A stretch of 64,000 bases of DNA from Helianthus annuus (lineage: Eukaryota > Streptophyta > Magnoliopsida > Asterales > Asteraceae), in NCBI RefSeq assembly GCF_002127325.2, contig NC_035444.2, forward strand, positions 85,363,675-85,427,674, read 5' to 3'. The notes under the pieces were generated by a model. It did not search any database, had not been told where the DNA came from, and was given only the letters and a program-made list of their open reading frames with translations. Positions 23,110 to 34,094 of the stretch are shown here, piece by piece. The position numbers were made by a program, and so were the translations under genes. Position 1 is the stretch's first letter; each line of letters opens with the position of its first letter.

Positions 23110-24604
23110 AAAATGTAACAACTGAATATATGTATACAAAACCGATTCATTTGAATTGTTAACAAATAATCAGGATCGAATAAAGAGATGCTATGGAACT
23201 AATCAATCGAGCTACCAAAAGACGAAGGGTGGGTTTATATAGGTTTAGTGTTTAAGAACTTGTGGATGATAATGAAAGCCACCACATTGTGGCAGATCGA
23301 GTCCGGTATTCTTGCACTTCACATCCATTCTTTGGACATTGTTAAGATCATACCAACATGACTGAACTTCTTCATCCGATGCAACCATTTACTGATACTT
23401 GATGATGGATTGATGGCAGAAATTTAAAAAATAAAATATAAACAATAACAAAATTAAAAAAGTAAACAAAGTTACAGATTTATGGAAAACTAAATCAAAT
23501 TCAATGCAAGGGAGAAAATGAAATTTAAGCACTTACATTTGTTGAAGTACGTTGATCTGTAATTGGATAAGAAATACAATAAGAAGCAAGTGTAATTTCA
23601 GTGGTTTCGTAAAGTCCCTCACTGAATCGGAATTGTTGATCATAAACTAATGTAGTTTGAAAAAGTTGACCGGAGCACATGTCAGTGGTTATTGCGGTGG
23701 TGGTGAGGGTGATATAGGGTGTGAAACGCTGGGGACGGTGGAGAAACGGTGGCATGAGCAGACGTGTTCGGTTTGATTATCATAAATTGTGATCCACTCA
23801 TGACGGTGGTTGAATGTTTATGGTAGTTCGGTGTGTCTATAGCCGTTGTTCCAGAACGTCAAGTCTTCACTTTCATTTATTTTAGATGGATGTTTAAATA
23901 TATTTTACTTTTAGAATTAAATAAGAAGATAATTTGAAAGGATTAGAAAAAAGAACAGGTAACGGGAACGGAGTTGTAAGGGTATGTCGATTGGGCTTGG
24001 GGTTTTGAAATGTAATTTATCTAATTTTGTTTAATAGAGTATGTTTACAATATTAAGAATGTGAAAGGCCATGTTGGTTTGTGTATAAACATGTATAATA
24101 TAATTGGCACGTCGGTTTTCCGAAATGTATATATGTTGTTGAATCGGTGCTTTCTGAAATGTTTGAAAGTAAAAGTGTATTGTTGATTGAAATGGTGCCT
24201 TTTAATGAAGGGATGCGTTGGTTTGAAAGTAAATGCATACATATTGAGTGAAAAGGTGCCTTTTGATGAAGGGATGCGAAGGTGGTCAAAGTCATCCTAA
24301 GTTGCTTTTTGTATAAGAGATATAATTATTATATATACTTTTACTCGGCTTATGAAAATTTACCCGGCTACCTCACCTTATAAAATATATAATCCTTATT
24401 TTAAAATCTGACATAAAAAAATTGAAATCACAGGTTGGATAAAACAATCAAAATCTGAATTTGAATAAACAGAGTACTAAAAAACATTAATAAAGTTTGA
24501 ATAAATTGAGTACTAAAAAACATTAATAAAATTGAAAGTGGTTTTTTTTTTTTTTAACTTTATGTATAAAGTTATCACATTCGTTGTTGTTGGAAACAAT
24601 TTCT
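23110..24604. other. intergenic; short tandem pair, no gene seen
   Basis: GGTGCCTTTTAATGAAGGGATGCG at 24195 and GGTGCCTTTTGATGAAGGGATGCG at 24256 mark a short tandem duplication. The minus-strand ORF at 23525-23755 has no recognisable domain and starts in low-complexity DNA. I see no gene. Confidence 0.45.
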
Positions 24605-25036
24605 TCACTTCATCCAAGTTTGCATAGCTCTTCTAGACGACCTAATCGCCGTAAAAATCCCCTTCTTTCGCTTCTCCTCCGGCACTGACGACTTATAGCC
24701 ACCCGATCTCAAACTAATATCATACACTTTTGAACAACTCTTACCCGCCGGAGCAGCATACTTCTCCACCACCGCCGGCAGAGCCGGTTTCCGGTAATCA
24801 TTCCTAGTATTAGACACCACAACTGGAGCAGCAGATTGAGCGTACAAACCCGCGCCTTTCCCTCGAATATTCGTAGCTGAATGGAAGCTCTCCTGACCCT
24901 GAAACTTGACCGGCTTCTTCGCCGGAATTATATTATTGACGGAATCTTGATTTTCCGGTGGGTTTTTGGTTTGTTTCATCCTGAGTTTTGATTCGCGGAG
25001 ATTGGCGTAAGCTTCGTATTTGGATCCTCTCTCCAT
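24605..25036 (-). CDS. small basic protein of unknown function, single exon, 143 aa
   Basis: The reading frame is open upstream, but the ATG at 25036 gives the natural start MERGSKYEAYANLRESKLR; the residues before it have no character. The protein is rich in Lys, Ser and Ala, with no signal peptide or membrane segment, and ends RRAMQTWMK. A TATA box (25116-25123) sits 80 bases upstream of this ATG on the same strand, which supports this start and a real promoter. Codon use resembles the TRM gene more than the surrounding repeats. I do not recognise a named domain; the charged YEAYANLRESKLRMK opening looks like a conserved motif of small plant proteins. Function is not assigned. Confidence 0.62.
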   Translation of the reverse strand: MERGSKYEAYANLRESKLRMKQTKNPPENQDSVNNIIPAKKPVKFQGQESFHSATNIRGKGAGLYAQSAAPVVVSNTRNDYRKPALPAVVEKYAAPAGKSCSKVYDISLRSGGYKSSVPEEKRKKGIFTAIRSSRRAMQTWMK

Positions 25037-25115
25037 GATTATTGATTGAACTGTCTGTAAAGAGTGATCGGGGAATTCGTCGGAGATATTGTCTCCGGCA
25101 AATATGGGTTCGATG

Positions 25116-25123
25116 TTTTTATA
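25116..25123 (-). promoter_or_regulatory. TATA box for the 143-aa gene
   Basis: On the minus strand TATAAAAA, 80 bases before the ATG at 25036. It predicts a start site near 25085-25090 and a leader of about 50 bases. Confidence 0.5.
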
Positions 25124-26242
25124 ACATATTAATAATGCACTTGTGGAAATTGGGAAAAAGGAAAAGAAATATATTGAGTTGCCACAACCATCAAAAGAGT
25201 GTATTTTATAGCTTTTCAACACCTCCTATTAAGACATTTGTTGATCTACTAATACACGATTCTAAAATTAAATTTAAAATAACCTATTGTTTAAGATTAA
25301 TTGTGTTAGATACATAGATAATTCTTTAAGATTTATTGTGTTAGATACATAGATAATATGATTTACTCGGTCTAAGTAATGTCAATCGTATCAGGTTGGT
25401 GGGCTGAAATGTCTAGTTCTAACACAACCAGTATATTTACTTATGTTAAACACACAAACTCTAACACATACTTAAAATTGTAAACCTAAAACGATCGGTT
25501 TATAGGATTTATCTAAACGTGTTAAAGGGGTTGAGGAGTGGCAATAAAGTTGTATACATGTTAACCGTGTTGGTGAGTTGTAAAAAAATGAGATAAACAA
25601 GTTAGCATGTCGAGTTGTTGACAAGAAGCATTAGCCTTGCTTATTAGTTATCGGATATAAACTATCGATATCACCCAACAATCCTTAATTCCTTTTGTTT
25701 GTTTCTTCCTTGTGACATGTTCCCATCTTGAAAGTTAAAACAGTGAAACGAAACGCTGTTTCGAGAATAGGCATTTAGAAAAAACTGTAGATAAACATGA
25801 GAGAGGTCGGAGGATAGATTGATTTTTCATCTCTCACTCACAGTCTACGTCTCTCAGACTCTCTGACATTCGATTATTGATTTCTCTCATAGAATACTCG
25901 ATACTTGACTAGTTTCTCACTTCCTTATGACTCAAGGTATGCTTGTGTTATGACTATGTGAATTGATTTTGGGGATACTTATCACCTATATATTAATTAT
26001 GTGTTTAATTTGATTATATGAATTGATTATCTATTTGAAATTGTTTGAGAGTGTAAGACTTGATTAGGTATCTTATTTTCTAAGTTCCTTGTATTAACTT
26101 GTACGAAAATTGAAAGTACAAACAGAGAGAAGGGATTATAACAATGAACTTTGGAAAAGAACAGAGAGGTTTTTTTACTTTGCTTTAGAACTCGAAAAAT
26201 GATTGAGCTGCCTCTGATAATATACATGGGTCGCAATACTTC
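25124..26242. other. intergenic; 38-bp tandem pair, CT-rich leader-like stretch
   Basis: TTAAGATTAATTGTGTTAGATACATAGATAAT at about 25290 recurs at 25328. A CT-rich stretch at 25820-25935 ending AAGGTATGC looks like an untranslated exon with a donor, but no ORF follows. No gene called. Confidence 0.4.
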
Positions 26243-26245
26243 TTA

Positions 26246-26562
26246 GGGGGAGGGGGTGGTCACTAGTGATAGAATTCTATCACTCATAATATCCAATCAT
26301 GTTTTGCCATGTCATCAACCATTTTTCCATCACTCACAACCTTTTTTGGTGGCAATGGTCATCACTCACCACCACACCCAACAATTTCCCCCCAACCAAC
26401 AATTATACTCACAAAGTAAAACCTTCACGCGTTAAGAAAATAACGGAATTTGAATATATGCATGTTATCACGCGTTGAGTTTGTAGGTGGCGGTGGAAGT
26501 TTTGTGTTTTCCACGCGTGATAAATGCTATCACGGTGGATTAACTTGCCACCCCGCCTCCCC
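26246..26562. mobile_element. Tourist-like (PIF/Harbinger) MITE, 317 bp, TTA target duplication
   Basis: Left end GGGGGAGGGGGTGGT and inverse right end GGGGAGGCGGGGTGGCA are near-matching TIRs. TTA stands at 26243-26245 and 26563-26565, the 3-bp TWA duplication of this superfamily. ACGCGTGATA/ATCACGCGT motifs form an inner inverted set. The short ORF within is chance. Confidence 0.82.
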
Positions 26563-26678
26563 TTATATGAAGGTTTGGGTTTGTATGCTAATCTTTATAT
26601 TATATTATTACAAAATAACTAATTACAAATAATTGCTTCTTAATAGTAAATAACTGAATTATGACAAGGGTAGTTAAA

Positions 26679-26975
26679 GTAGTGTTTGTTTCATAGAAAT
26701 GTAATGGAATTGTAATTAGAAATGAATTTGATTTGGATTTTGAGGAATCCATTTGAAATCTCATTATGTGTTTGGTTGGTATAATTATTAATGGAATTGA
26801 CATATAAAATATGTAAAATGACATAACTACCTTGAAATCAAATATTGTGTTTGGTTAGTGTAATTTCAAGGGATTTAGATTCAATTCCTTATTGAAACGA
26901 ACAACATAAATAAGAAATAGAATTTACCTTTGAATTCCATCCAGAATCCATTTCATTATTTGAAACAAACACTAC
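26679..26975. mobile_element. TIR MITE (297 bp), ends GTAGTGTTTGTTTCA
   Basis: GTAGTGTTTGTTTCA starts it at 26679 and its inverse ends it at 26975; inner blocks ATGTAATGGAATT and GAATCCATTTCATT continue the symmetry. TGTGTTTGGTT occurs twice inside. The termini are of hAT type but the flanks show no clean 8-bp repeat. Confidence 0.7.
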
Positions 26976-27325
26976 CTAAATTTTTTGTTATATCATAATA
27001 TTTGTCCCCTTATTTATTTGGAATGACAATTTGCACTTTGTCACGTATTACAACATTAGTTGATATGTATTTAAGGGTTTATTAAACAATACTCAAAAAT
27101 ACTTGCTGATATGTTATTAAAGGTTTATTAAACAATACTCAAAAACACGATGCTAACTTTAGAGTTATAGTACTAATAAAAAATAATAATTATTAAAAAT
27201 ATAATATTAGTAGATATTTTACGACACATATATTAGGACGGCTATTTACGAGGGACACACATGGCTTAATTAAGCGCAGGGAAATTTGAACACCGTTAAA
27301 ACACATATTAAGGAATACGTTATAA
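26976..27325. other. intergenic with a 52-bp tandem pair
   Basis: GGTTTATTAAACAATACTCAAAAA occurs at 27076 and 27129 within a tandem duplication that starts TTGATATG / CTGATATG. No gene. Confidence 0.5.
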
Positions 27326-27604
27326 TTTGTTTTAGAGAAAAATGTCCGGATAGTCCCTGTGGTTTCGTCTTTTTTCACCTATAGTCCCCAACTTTCTAAA
27401 ATTACCTGAATAGTCCCCAAGTTTTCAATTTTTGTTCCCGGATAGTCCCAGGCCTAACTTTAATTTGTTTTCTCTGTTAAGAGAGTGTAAAATGACAAAA
27501 ATACCCTTACTAAAAAACAAAATAACTTAACTTATTTAATAGATTTATTTGAGTTAATTACTGTTTTCGTCCCTGAGGTTTGTCAAAAATAACGGTTTCA
27601 GTCC

Positions 27605-29374
27605 TTCTATTTCTACGTGGGTCGATTTTTTATATGGTCAATCAGCTAGATTATATGTGGGGGATGAGTTTATTTGGTCTACTACTGGTGTTCAGCAGGG
27701 GGACCCCTTGGGGCCCCTCCTTTTTGCCCTTGTTCTACATCCCCTTGTTCACCAAATAAGGGATCGCTGCAATCTTCTATTTCACGCCTGGTACCTAGAT
27801 GACGGAACGCTTATTGGAGATGCCACCCAAGTGGCTACTGCTTTAGATATCATCAGAGCTGAGGGTCCTTCCTTAGGGCTTCAACTTAATATAAAGAAAA
27901 CTGAAGTTTTCTGGCCAACCTGCAATGGTGTAAAGGTTCAGGAGGGCTTATTCCCTCGGGGGATTGGGAAGCCGGTGCTGGGTGTGAAACTCCTGGGGGT
28001 GTCGTTAGTCGTGATGCAGAGTTTATTAGTAGTATGGCTCTTAAAAGAGCGAACTGTGCAGTCGAGCTGATGAGGTGCCTAAAACGCCTACGGGACCCTC
28101 AGAGTGAGCTCCTCTTGCTTCGTTCTTGTATGGGTGTTGCTAAATTACTGTTTGGTCTTCGAACGTGTCAACCTTCTTTGGTCGGGGGAGCTGTCTCTGT
28201 TTTTGATGAAGGCCTCCGGGGAGCATTAGAGGATATTGTTGTTTGTGGGGGTGCCTTTTTTGGAGATCTACAGTGGAGGTTGGCTTCTCTCCCGACCCGG
28301 TTCGGAGGCTTAGGGATTTGTACGGCCGAGGATGCCTCTTCATATGCATTCGTGGCTTCAAGGGCCCAATCTTGGGGTTTACAAGACCACATACTCCGAG
28401 AATGTGGTGGGGATGTTTTAGACTCCGATTACAGGAGTGCGTTGGACCTTTTGCATAGTTCTCTTCCCGACCTTGATATTGGCGGTTTCTACATTAAAGA
28501 CACCGCCCCTCCTAAATCCCAGAAAATTCTGGCGAATGCCTTATATGGCGAAATTGTCAAGAGGTTTGAAGAGAAGTTTGTTTTATCCCCTCGGCAAAGA
28601 GCTGTGTTTGAATGTCTACGTGCCCCACATGCTCAGGATTTTCTGTCTGTCGTACCTATTGAAGGCTTGGGGCAACACATGTCGGCTGTGGAATACCGTG
28701 CTATCCTTAGATACCGATTGATGATTCCTTTGTTCCCAGTTGACGAGCCATGTCCGGTATGCCGCAAAGCGTGTTTAGATTCTTTCGGCGAGCACGCGGT
28801 CCACTGTAAAGAGCTACCAGGGTTTAAATATCGGCACGATTGGGTGAGAGATGTGTTATGTGATGTTCTTAAGCGGGCCGGAATCTCTGCCAAAAAGGAG
28901 GCCCCAGTAAATTTCCTGACTGACCCCTTAGAGGGGAGGTCCACTTTACGCCCGGCGGACATCCTTGTGTTTGGATGGGAAGGGGGAAACACGCGTGTGT
29001 AGATCTAACTGGAGTCTCCCCCCTTGTCGGGCTCAAGGACAAGGGCTTTGTCGTAGGGCAAGCGGTGCTCAAGGCAGAGGCGAGCAAAGTGGCAAAACAT
29101 GAGAAAGCCTGCCTGGAGAATCAACATGTGTTTGTCCCGTTTGCGTTTGATACCTTTGGTGGTCTCGCTCCTGACGCTGTGCGACTTTTGAATCGGGTTC
29201 AAAAATTTGTTAATAGTAATTCTTCGTCGCTAAAGATTTCAAACTTTGTATTTAGTAGAATTGGTTTTTCTATTCAAAAGGGGGTGGCGGCGCAACTTGT
29301 TGCCCGACTACCTGCCATTGCTTTGTAATTGCCCTTTTTCGTGTGGAATGATAACAGTGTTGTTCTAAAAAAAA
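27605..29374 (+). mobile_element. non-LTR retrotransposon (LINE), 5' truncated, inside MULE-2
   Basis: The insert starts within the RT palm and ends in an A-run (29367-29374). Left host DNA ends at TTTCAGTCC and right host DNA resumes TTTCGTAACCATTTCAGTCC; the intact right arm of MULE-2 shows these parts joined through about 30 bases that are now missing, so the insertion came with a small target deletion instead of a duplication. Its 3' end matches the copies at 12130-12762 and 23012-23109. Confidence 0.9.
27612..29328 (+). pseudogene. LINE ORF: RT palm to C-terminus with CCHC-like finger and PD-D motif
   Basis: Reading from about 27612 shows WVDFLYGQ, then GVQQGDPLGPLLFAL (RT motif with the GDPLGP turn) and FHAWYLDDGTL, where YLDD is the catalytic YxDD box, then a thumb-like region. 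A one-base loss in the G-run at about 27995 shifts frame; the second frame is open to 29002. It holds CPVCRKAC...GEHAVHC (CxxC...HxxHC zinc-binding motif), RHDWVRDVL, then STLRPADILVFGW. A second one-base loss in the GGGGGAAA run near 28986 shifts to a third frame with CVDLTGVSPL and ending LVARLPAIAL. RPAD followed by VDLT after a CCHC finger resembles the restriction-like endonuclease end of R2-type LINEs; angiosperm L1 and RTE elements instead use an N-terminal APE nuclease. Clade is not assigned. Confidence 0.85.
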
Positions 29375-29482
29375 TTTCGTAACCATTTCAGTCCACTAAC
29401 TTAACTCCATCCATTTATTTTGTTAACTTTGGGTGAAATGACCAAATTACCCCTGCTAACTTAACAAATTGTAATAAAAAAT

Positions 29483-29553
29483 GCAGTTCACAGGATTCGA
29501 ACCCATGACCTTTGATTTTGAAAACAACCACTCAACCATTGAGCCATGTATTA
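29483..29553 (-). other. tRNA-like segment in the left arm of MULE-2
   Basis: Minus strand: TGGCTCAATGGTTGAGTGG (box A type), about 30 bases, GGGTTCGAATCCT (box B). It lacks a clean acceptor stem, so it is a tRNA relic or a Pol III promoter module, not a functional tRNA gene. Confidence 0.65.
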
Positions 29554-30035
29554 AGTTTGTGATTTACATCATATTGTTTTCATTTTGGTAATTGCAGGCT
29601 AATTGCCATTTCACCACCTTTAGCCTCTGCAACTTACACAAACCCTAACCTAAATCACAATGTAACAATAATCTTCACACAAATTACACAAACCCTAACC
29701 TAAATCACACAAATCCTAACCTGAATTTTACTCTCAACACCCAACCAAATGCATCACACGATTGTTGGAACGATTGTGGCGGAGGTGGAGGTGGCGGAGG
29801 CGGAGGTGTGGCGGAGGCGGAGTTGTGGTGGTGTGTGGTGGAGGTGTGGATTATTGGAGCGAACACAGCCGTTGCGGATTATTGGAGCGATTGTGGTGTG
29901 TCGGTTGTTGTGTGGTGGGTTGTTAATGGTGGTGAATGAAAGGTTTGTGGAAGATGATGAATAGATTTAGGGAAGAAGATGATGAGTAAGCTATGTTATA
30001 AGAAAAACAAATTGAACTCATTCACAATCTTAATA

Positions 30036-30104
30036 CATGGCATATTGGTTTAACAGTTACCTTTCAAAGCAAAGGTCACAGGTTCGAAACCTGTGACTAG
30101 CCTT
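30036..30104 (+). other. tRNA-like segment in the right arm of MULE-2
   Basis: Inverted partner of the left segment: CATGGCATATTGGTTTAACAG, about 30 bases, CAGGTTCGAAACCTGTGACT. Box B lies in a perfect CACAGGTTCGAAACCTGTG hairpin. Confidence 0.65.
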
Positions 30105-31593
30105 TTTTTAAATTTAACCATACGGGTAATTTGGTAATTTCACCCAAAGTTAACAAAATAAATGGATGGGAGTTAAGTTGGTGGACTGAAATGGTTACGA
30201 AAATGAAACTAATGGACTGAAATTGCAATTTTTAAACTAATGGACTGAAACTGTTATTTTTGACAAACCTCAGGGACGAAAACAGTAATTAACTCAATTT
30301 ATTTTTATGTGGGACCCACTACTTTATAAAGAAAAACAAAACAACCCCAACCCCACCCCACCTTCATCGTAGACCAACCATCATCTCCGGTCATCTTCTC
30401 CGGCCACCGTAAACTCTCCGACCAACCTGCAACATCCATCGCTGCCGTCATCATCATTCACAAAATCCCGCACACCACAGCACCATACACCATCCCTGCA
30501 CACCACATCACCTTTCAAAACCGCACACTCTGTTCATCTTCTCAGTTCATCAACAGTTTCATCATCATCACTTCCGTCGATCACCATTAATCTCCATACA
30601 TCACACGCGTATACATGTACTGATTTATCCATCGTCATCGTCATTTTAATCATCGTTCAACCTACATCTTCTCCGACAACCTCTGACGTCTTCTCCGTTC
30701 ACTTGCGACATCAGTTCTTCATCATCTCCGGCAGACACCATCTTCAATCTTCATCTCCTTCTTCTCCGTTAATCAACCACCTCTGACCACGGTATCACCG
30801 ACGACCTGCAACTCATCACCATAACCACCACGACCTCCAGTTGTCATCATCTACTGTTCGTCGACTGTACCTCCGTTACCTCTCGCCGGAGAAGATGACC
30901 GGAGATGATGGTTGGTCTACGATAACCCGTTTAATAAGTTTCCTTATCAGCGAGTTGTTTCCGTTTGACCAATTACAGAAAAAATTAACGTGCATTACCC
31001 AATTAATGGTAAATTGGCACCTCTAATCAAATATAATCAGTCTCGTTACCTTCTAAGGAATTTGGAATCTTTGAGGGAACTGACATGAGGCGAAGTAAAA
31101 ACGGATGGAAGCGATGCAAAACTTATGTTGCTGAATGTTTGTGTAAAGTGAACAGATTTAACCTGCTTGATAGGCGAAAGACTGTTGATATAATTGAAAA
31201 CTGGGGAGTCCTGCAAACCGGCAGCGGTGGATGTTGCAGGTTGGTCGGAAAGTTTACGGTGGCCGGAGAAGATGACCGGAGATGATGGTTGGTCTACGAT
31301 GAAGGTGGGGGTGGGGGTGGGGTTGGGGTTTTTTTTTTTTTTTTATAAAGTAGTGGGTCCCACATAAAAATAAATCTATTAAATAGGTTAAGTTATTTTG
31401 TTTTTTAGTAAGGGTATTTTTGTCATTTCACACCCTCTTAACAGAGAAAACAAACTGAAGTTAAGCCTGGGGACTATCCGGGAACAAAAATTGAAAACTT
31501 GGGGACTATTCAGGTAATTTTAGAAAGTTTGGGACTATAGGTGAAAAAAGACGAAACCACAGGGACTATCCGGGCATTTTTCTCTTTGTTTTA

Positions 31594-33170
31594 TGTGTAA
31601 AAGACGCAATAGAAAGTTGACAGAAGTTACCTATTAAAACAGAGTTATATATGTTAAAAAAAAAGAACACTTTACTAGTATTATAATCTGAATGTAAAAC
31701 TCACGCGTTGCGATGAGATATTAAAACTTACGTGTTACAGTAGGGATGTTAAAATTTGTAAAACCCGGTTTCGAAGACTATTTTTTTTATTTCCAATGTT
31801 TATATTACACTAAATTGTATGATGTAACAAAAAAAAAAAAAAAGAATAAGACGTGTTTTACATCGACCGAATACCTTAAAAAATATATACTGATAATGGT
31901 TTCGATAATGCCGATGCGGCTCCTAAATTGTTCGGTCCATACTGGCTCGGTTTGTCATTGTACCGCTATTTCAAATACAACTCCAATTTATATGAAATTT
32001 ACATCGAAATGTTGAGAAAAAAAATTCAAACACAACCACATACTTTTATAAAAAAACCTAATGATTGAAAGTCATAAAAGAAAATTAAAAGTACCGGATT
32101 AAAGAAATATGGTAGATATTGTATAAGGGATAAAAATGAAACGTAAAAAGAGAAAAAGAAAACTCAAATTCACTATTAGCATAACCTTGCAAATGTTATA
32201 TACTAAATTCCTAATAATTACAACTAGTGGGGTTCCTTATTGTTTGTGGCTTATTTTCAGTTGGTATCAATTTGGTTTGTTACAGTAGTGGTTCAATGCT
32301 AATTGCTAGCACTCTATATACAACCAAAAGCAATGAAAACGATCACCTATACTGATATTGATGTTTCTTGGGGGGGTATCGTTTTAATTCGATATGATAT
32401 TGGCACTCGCTATAGCTTACGATAAAAAAAAACTCTAATCCAAACACAAATTTGTTTTCAAGTAAATTTGTGCCGCACACTATATTCTTCTATACCAAGT
32501 TGATTGATTTAAATATTAATAAATAATTTTCGCTTTTATTAAATATTAATAAATAATTTTCGCTTTTATTATAGCCTACTTTTTACAAAGCTTTTGGGCT
32601 CACAGTAGTTGAAGGCTTGAAGCTATGACTTGTGGGTTTCCAGTATTTGTAGAGAAGGGCCTACATATGTGTTCCGTATATTATATTGAGTTATAAACAT
32701 TGATTACAAGATGATGCAAAAAACTAAAATCACATGATCTTGACTCTCTCTCTAACTTACTGATTGTGCAATTGTCAATCTTCAATTCAATCATCCCTGT
32801 CCCATGTCAACAAGCCTTTAGACCGGGGCTATGGTGGGGCGGGGGTTTAGAGCATGAGTTGACACGTGGAGTTCGAGCCCCCCGCTGCCGAGTGACGTGT
32901 CCGTGGGGTATGGCGGGGCGTGACTAGCCCGGCGTGGCATGGCCATGTGTATAAAAAAAAAAAATCTAAAATTAAAAAATACACACAACATTTAAAATGT
33001 GCCCCGCTATGACCTAGCCAACAAGCGAATAAGAGCCGGCCACATAGGATCACTAGCATGCCCCACGCCCGGCCTTAAAATCCCGCCCCTTGGGCCACGC
33101 CCAAACCCAAACCCGCCCGGGGTGGTGGCTTGGGCGTTTTCAGCCATTATGGTCAATTCATTTGTACTTA
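31594..33170. other. intergenic; 30-bp tandem pair and a GC-rich stretch
   Basis: AAATATTAATAAATAATTTTCGCTTTTATT is repeated back to back at 32511-32570. A Helitron-type hairpin motif CTCACGCGTTGCGATGAG lies at 31700-31717. Bases 32821-33140 are strikingly GC-rich (GGTGGGGCGGGGG, CCCGCCCGGGGTGG) with a box-B-like GGAGTTCGAGCCCCC, probably a repeat I cannot name. No gene. Confidence 0.45.
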
Positions 33171-33314
33171 ACAGAATAAATGGATGGGGTTAACGGAGGT
33201 GGACTGAAATGGTTACGAAAGTGAAACCACAGGGACTGAAATCGCAATTTTTAAATTAATGGACTGAAATAGTAATTTTTGACAAACCACAGGGACGAAA
33301 ACAGTAATTAACTC
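33171..33314. mobile_element. right-arm fragment of the MULE-2 family
   Basis: GGACTGAAATGGTTACGAAAGTGAAAC through TTTTTGACAAACC..AGGGACGAAAACAGTAATTAACTC matches the right arm of MULE-2 (30170-30295). No left partner was found. Confidence 0.8.
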
Positions 33315-33439
33315 TAATTACATATAAGCTTTTTGCTTAACAACTAGTCTAAGTTTGGCAACAACAAGATGAGTAGCAATATACTTAAGAGTTTGGTAAT
33401 CATCAATTCACAAACATCTAAACCTAACACAGACACCCC

Positions 33440-33690
33440 CTCACCCAAGCTAAATGCTAAAAACTAAACCCAAAAAAAATCTAAAAAATACACAATTTTT
33501 TTTAATATTTTTTATGTAAAAATCGCTACTTTTAGTAGCCAAATTTTTTTTTAAATTTTTTTAATAACGAAATCCAGCGATTTTTCATTAAAAAATATTA
33601 AAAAAAATTGTATGTTTTTTAGCTATTTTTGGTTGTGTTCACATTGGTTCTCGCGGTTCTCGCAATAAAGGGTGGTTCCTAAATGATCCT

Positions 33691-33694
<4 letters not shown>
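33440..33694. other. AT-rich inverted-repeat stretch next to (TA)n
   Basis: AATTTTTTTTAATATTTTTTATG and its inverse (TTAAAAAATATTAAAAAAAATTG) face each other around 33540. The right side, TTGGTTCTCGCGGTTCTCGCAATAAAGGGTGG...GATCCTTCTCATATATA, looks like the end of a TIR element inserted in (TA)n; the left end was not found. Confidence 0.45.

Positions 33695-33772
<78 letters not shown>
33695..33772. repeat. (TA)n microsatellite, about 39 units
   Basis: Uninterrupted AT dinucleotides. It abuts the MITE on its right. Confidence 0.97.
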
Positions 33773-33780
<8 letters not shown>

Positions 33781-34049
33781 GATCCTAAGAGAAGTCCACC
33801 CTATTTAAGAAACTTGAGAAGGATTCTGGACCACACATTTCCCTAAGCTTTTCGTAATATACACATATGTATAGTTTAAAATTGACTATATACATATGTG
33901 TATAATTCAAGATTTGACAATATACATATATGTATTTAGTCAATTTTAAACTATACATATGTGTATATTACGAAAAGTTTAGGGAAAATGTGTGGTCCAG
34001 AATGCTTCTCAAGTTTCTCAATTAGCCTAGTGCTTCTCACATGATCCTA

Positions 34050-34054
<5 letters not shown>
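33773..34054. mobile_element. palindromic MITE inserted in a (TA)n tract (282 bp)
   Basis: Starts AGGGTAGGGATCCTAAGAG and ends ...CATGATCCTAACCCT; the arms share AAGAAACTTGAGAAG.ATTCTGGACCACACATTT and CTTTTCGTAATATACACATATGTATAG and meet in the middle. It is flanked by (TA)n both sides, like the Micron MITEs of rice. No coding. Confidence 0.88.

Positions 34055-34090
<36 letters not shown>
34055..34090. repeat. (TA)n microsatellite right of the MITE
   Basis: About 18 AT units; the same tract as the one left of the MITE, split by it. Confidence 0.95.

Positions 34091-34094
<4 letters not shown>

Larger units (their letters stand above)
27551..30295. mobile_element. inner Mutator-like element (MULE-2) inside the left TIR of MULE-1
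   Basis: Ends are GAGTTAATTACTGTTTTCGT and its inverse at 30295. The flanks are GATTTATTT (27542-27550) and AATTTATTT (30296-30304), eight of nine alike, and the intact right TIR of MULE-1 shows the empty site with a single GATTTATTT. Its own left TIR is interrupted at 27605 by a LINE and resumes at 29375. Both arms contain a tRNA-like segment. The middle (29640-29990) is unique, with CACAAACCCTAACC repeats and a GGCGGAGG-rich tract; no transposase. Confidence 0.92.
27335..31584. mobile_element. outer Mutator-like element (MULE-1), about 340-bp TIRs, 9-bp target duplication
   Basis: Ends are GAGAAAAATGTCCGGATAG and the inverse of ...GGGCATTTTTCTC. TTTGTTTTA stands at 27326-27334 and 31585-31593, a perfect 9-bp duplication. 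The right TIR runs from 31584 back to about 31225; the left TIR is split in two, 27335-27550 and 30305 to about 30432, by MULE-2. Both TIRs end inward in the same CTCCGG/CCGGAG-rich segment (GACCAACCATCATCTCCGG...). The interior to 31220 has no transposase and no convincing captured gene. Young age is suggested by the high TIR identity. Confidence 0.92.

Noticed and set aside
29483..30104. Functional tRNA genes
   Set aside because: Boxes A and B are there but the acceptor stems do not pair fully and the segments lie within TIR arms.
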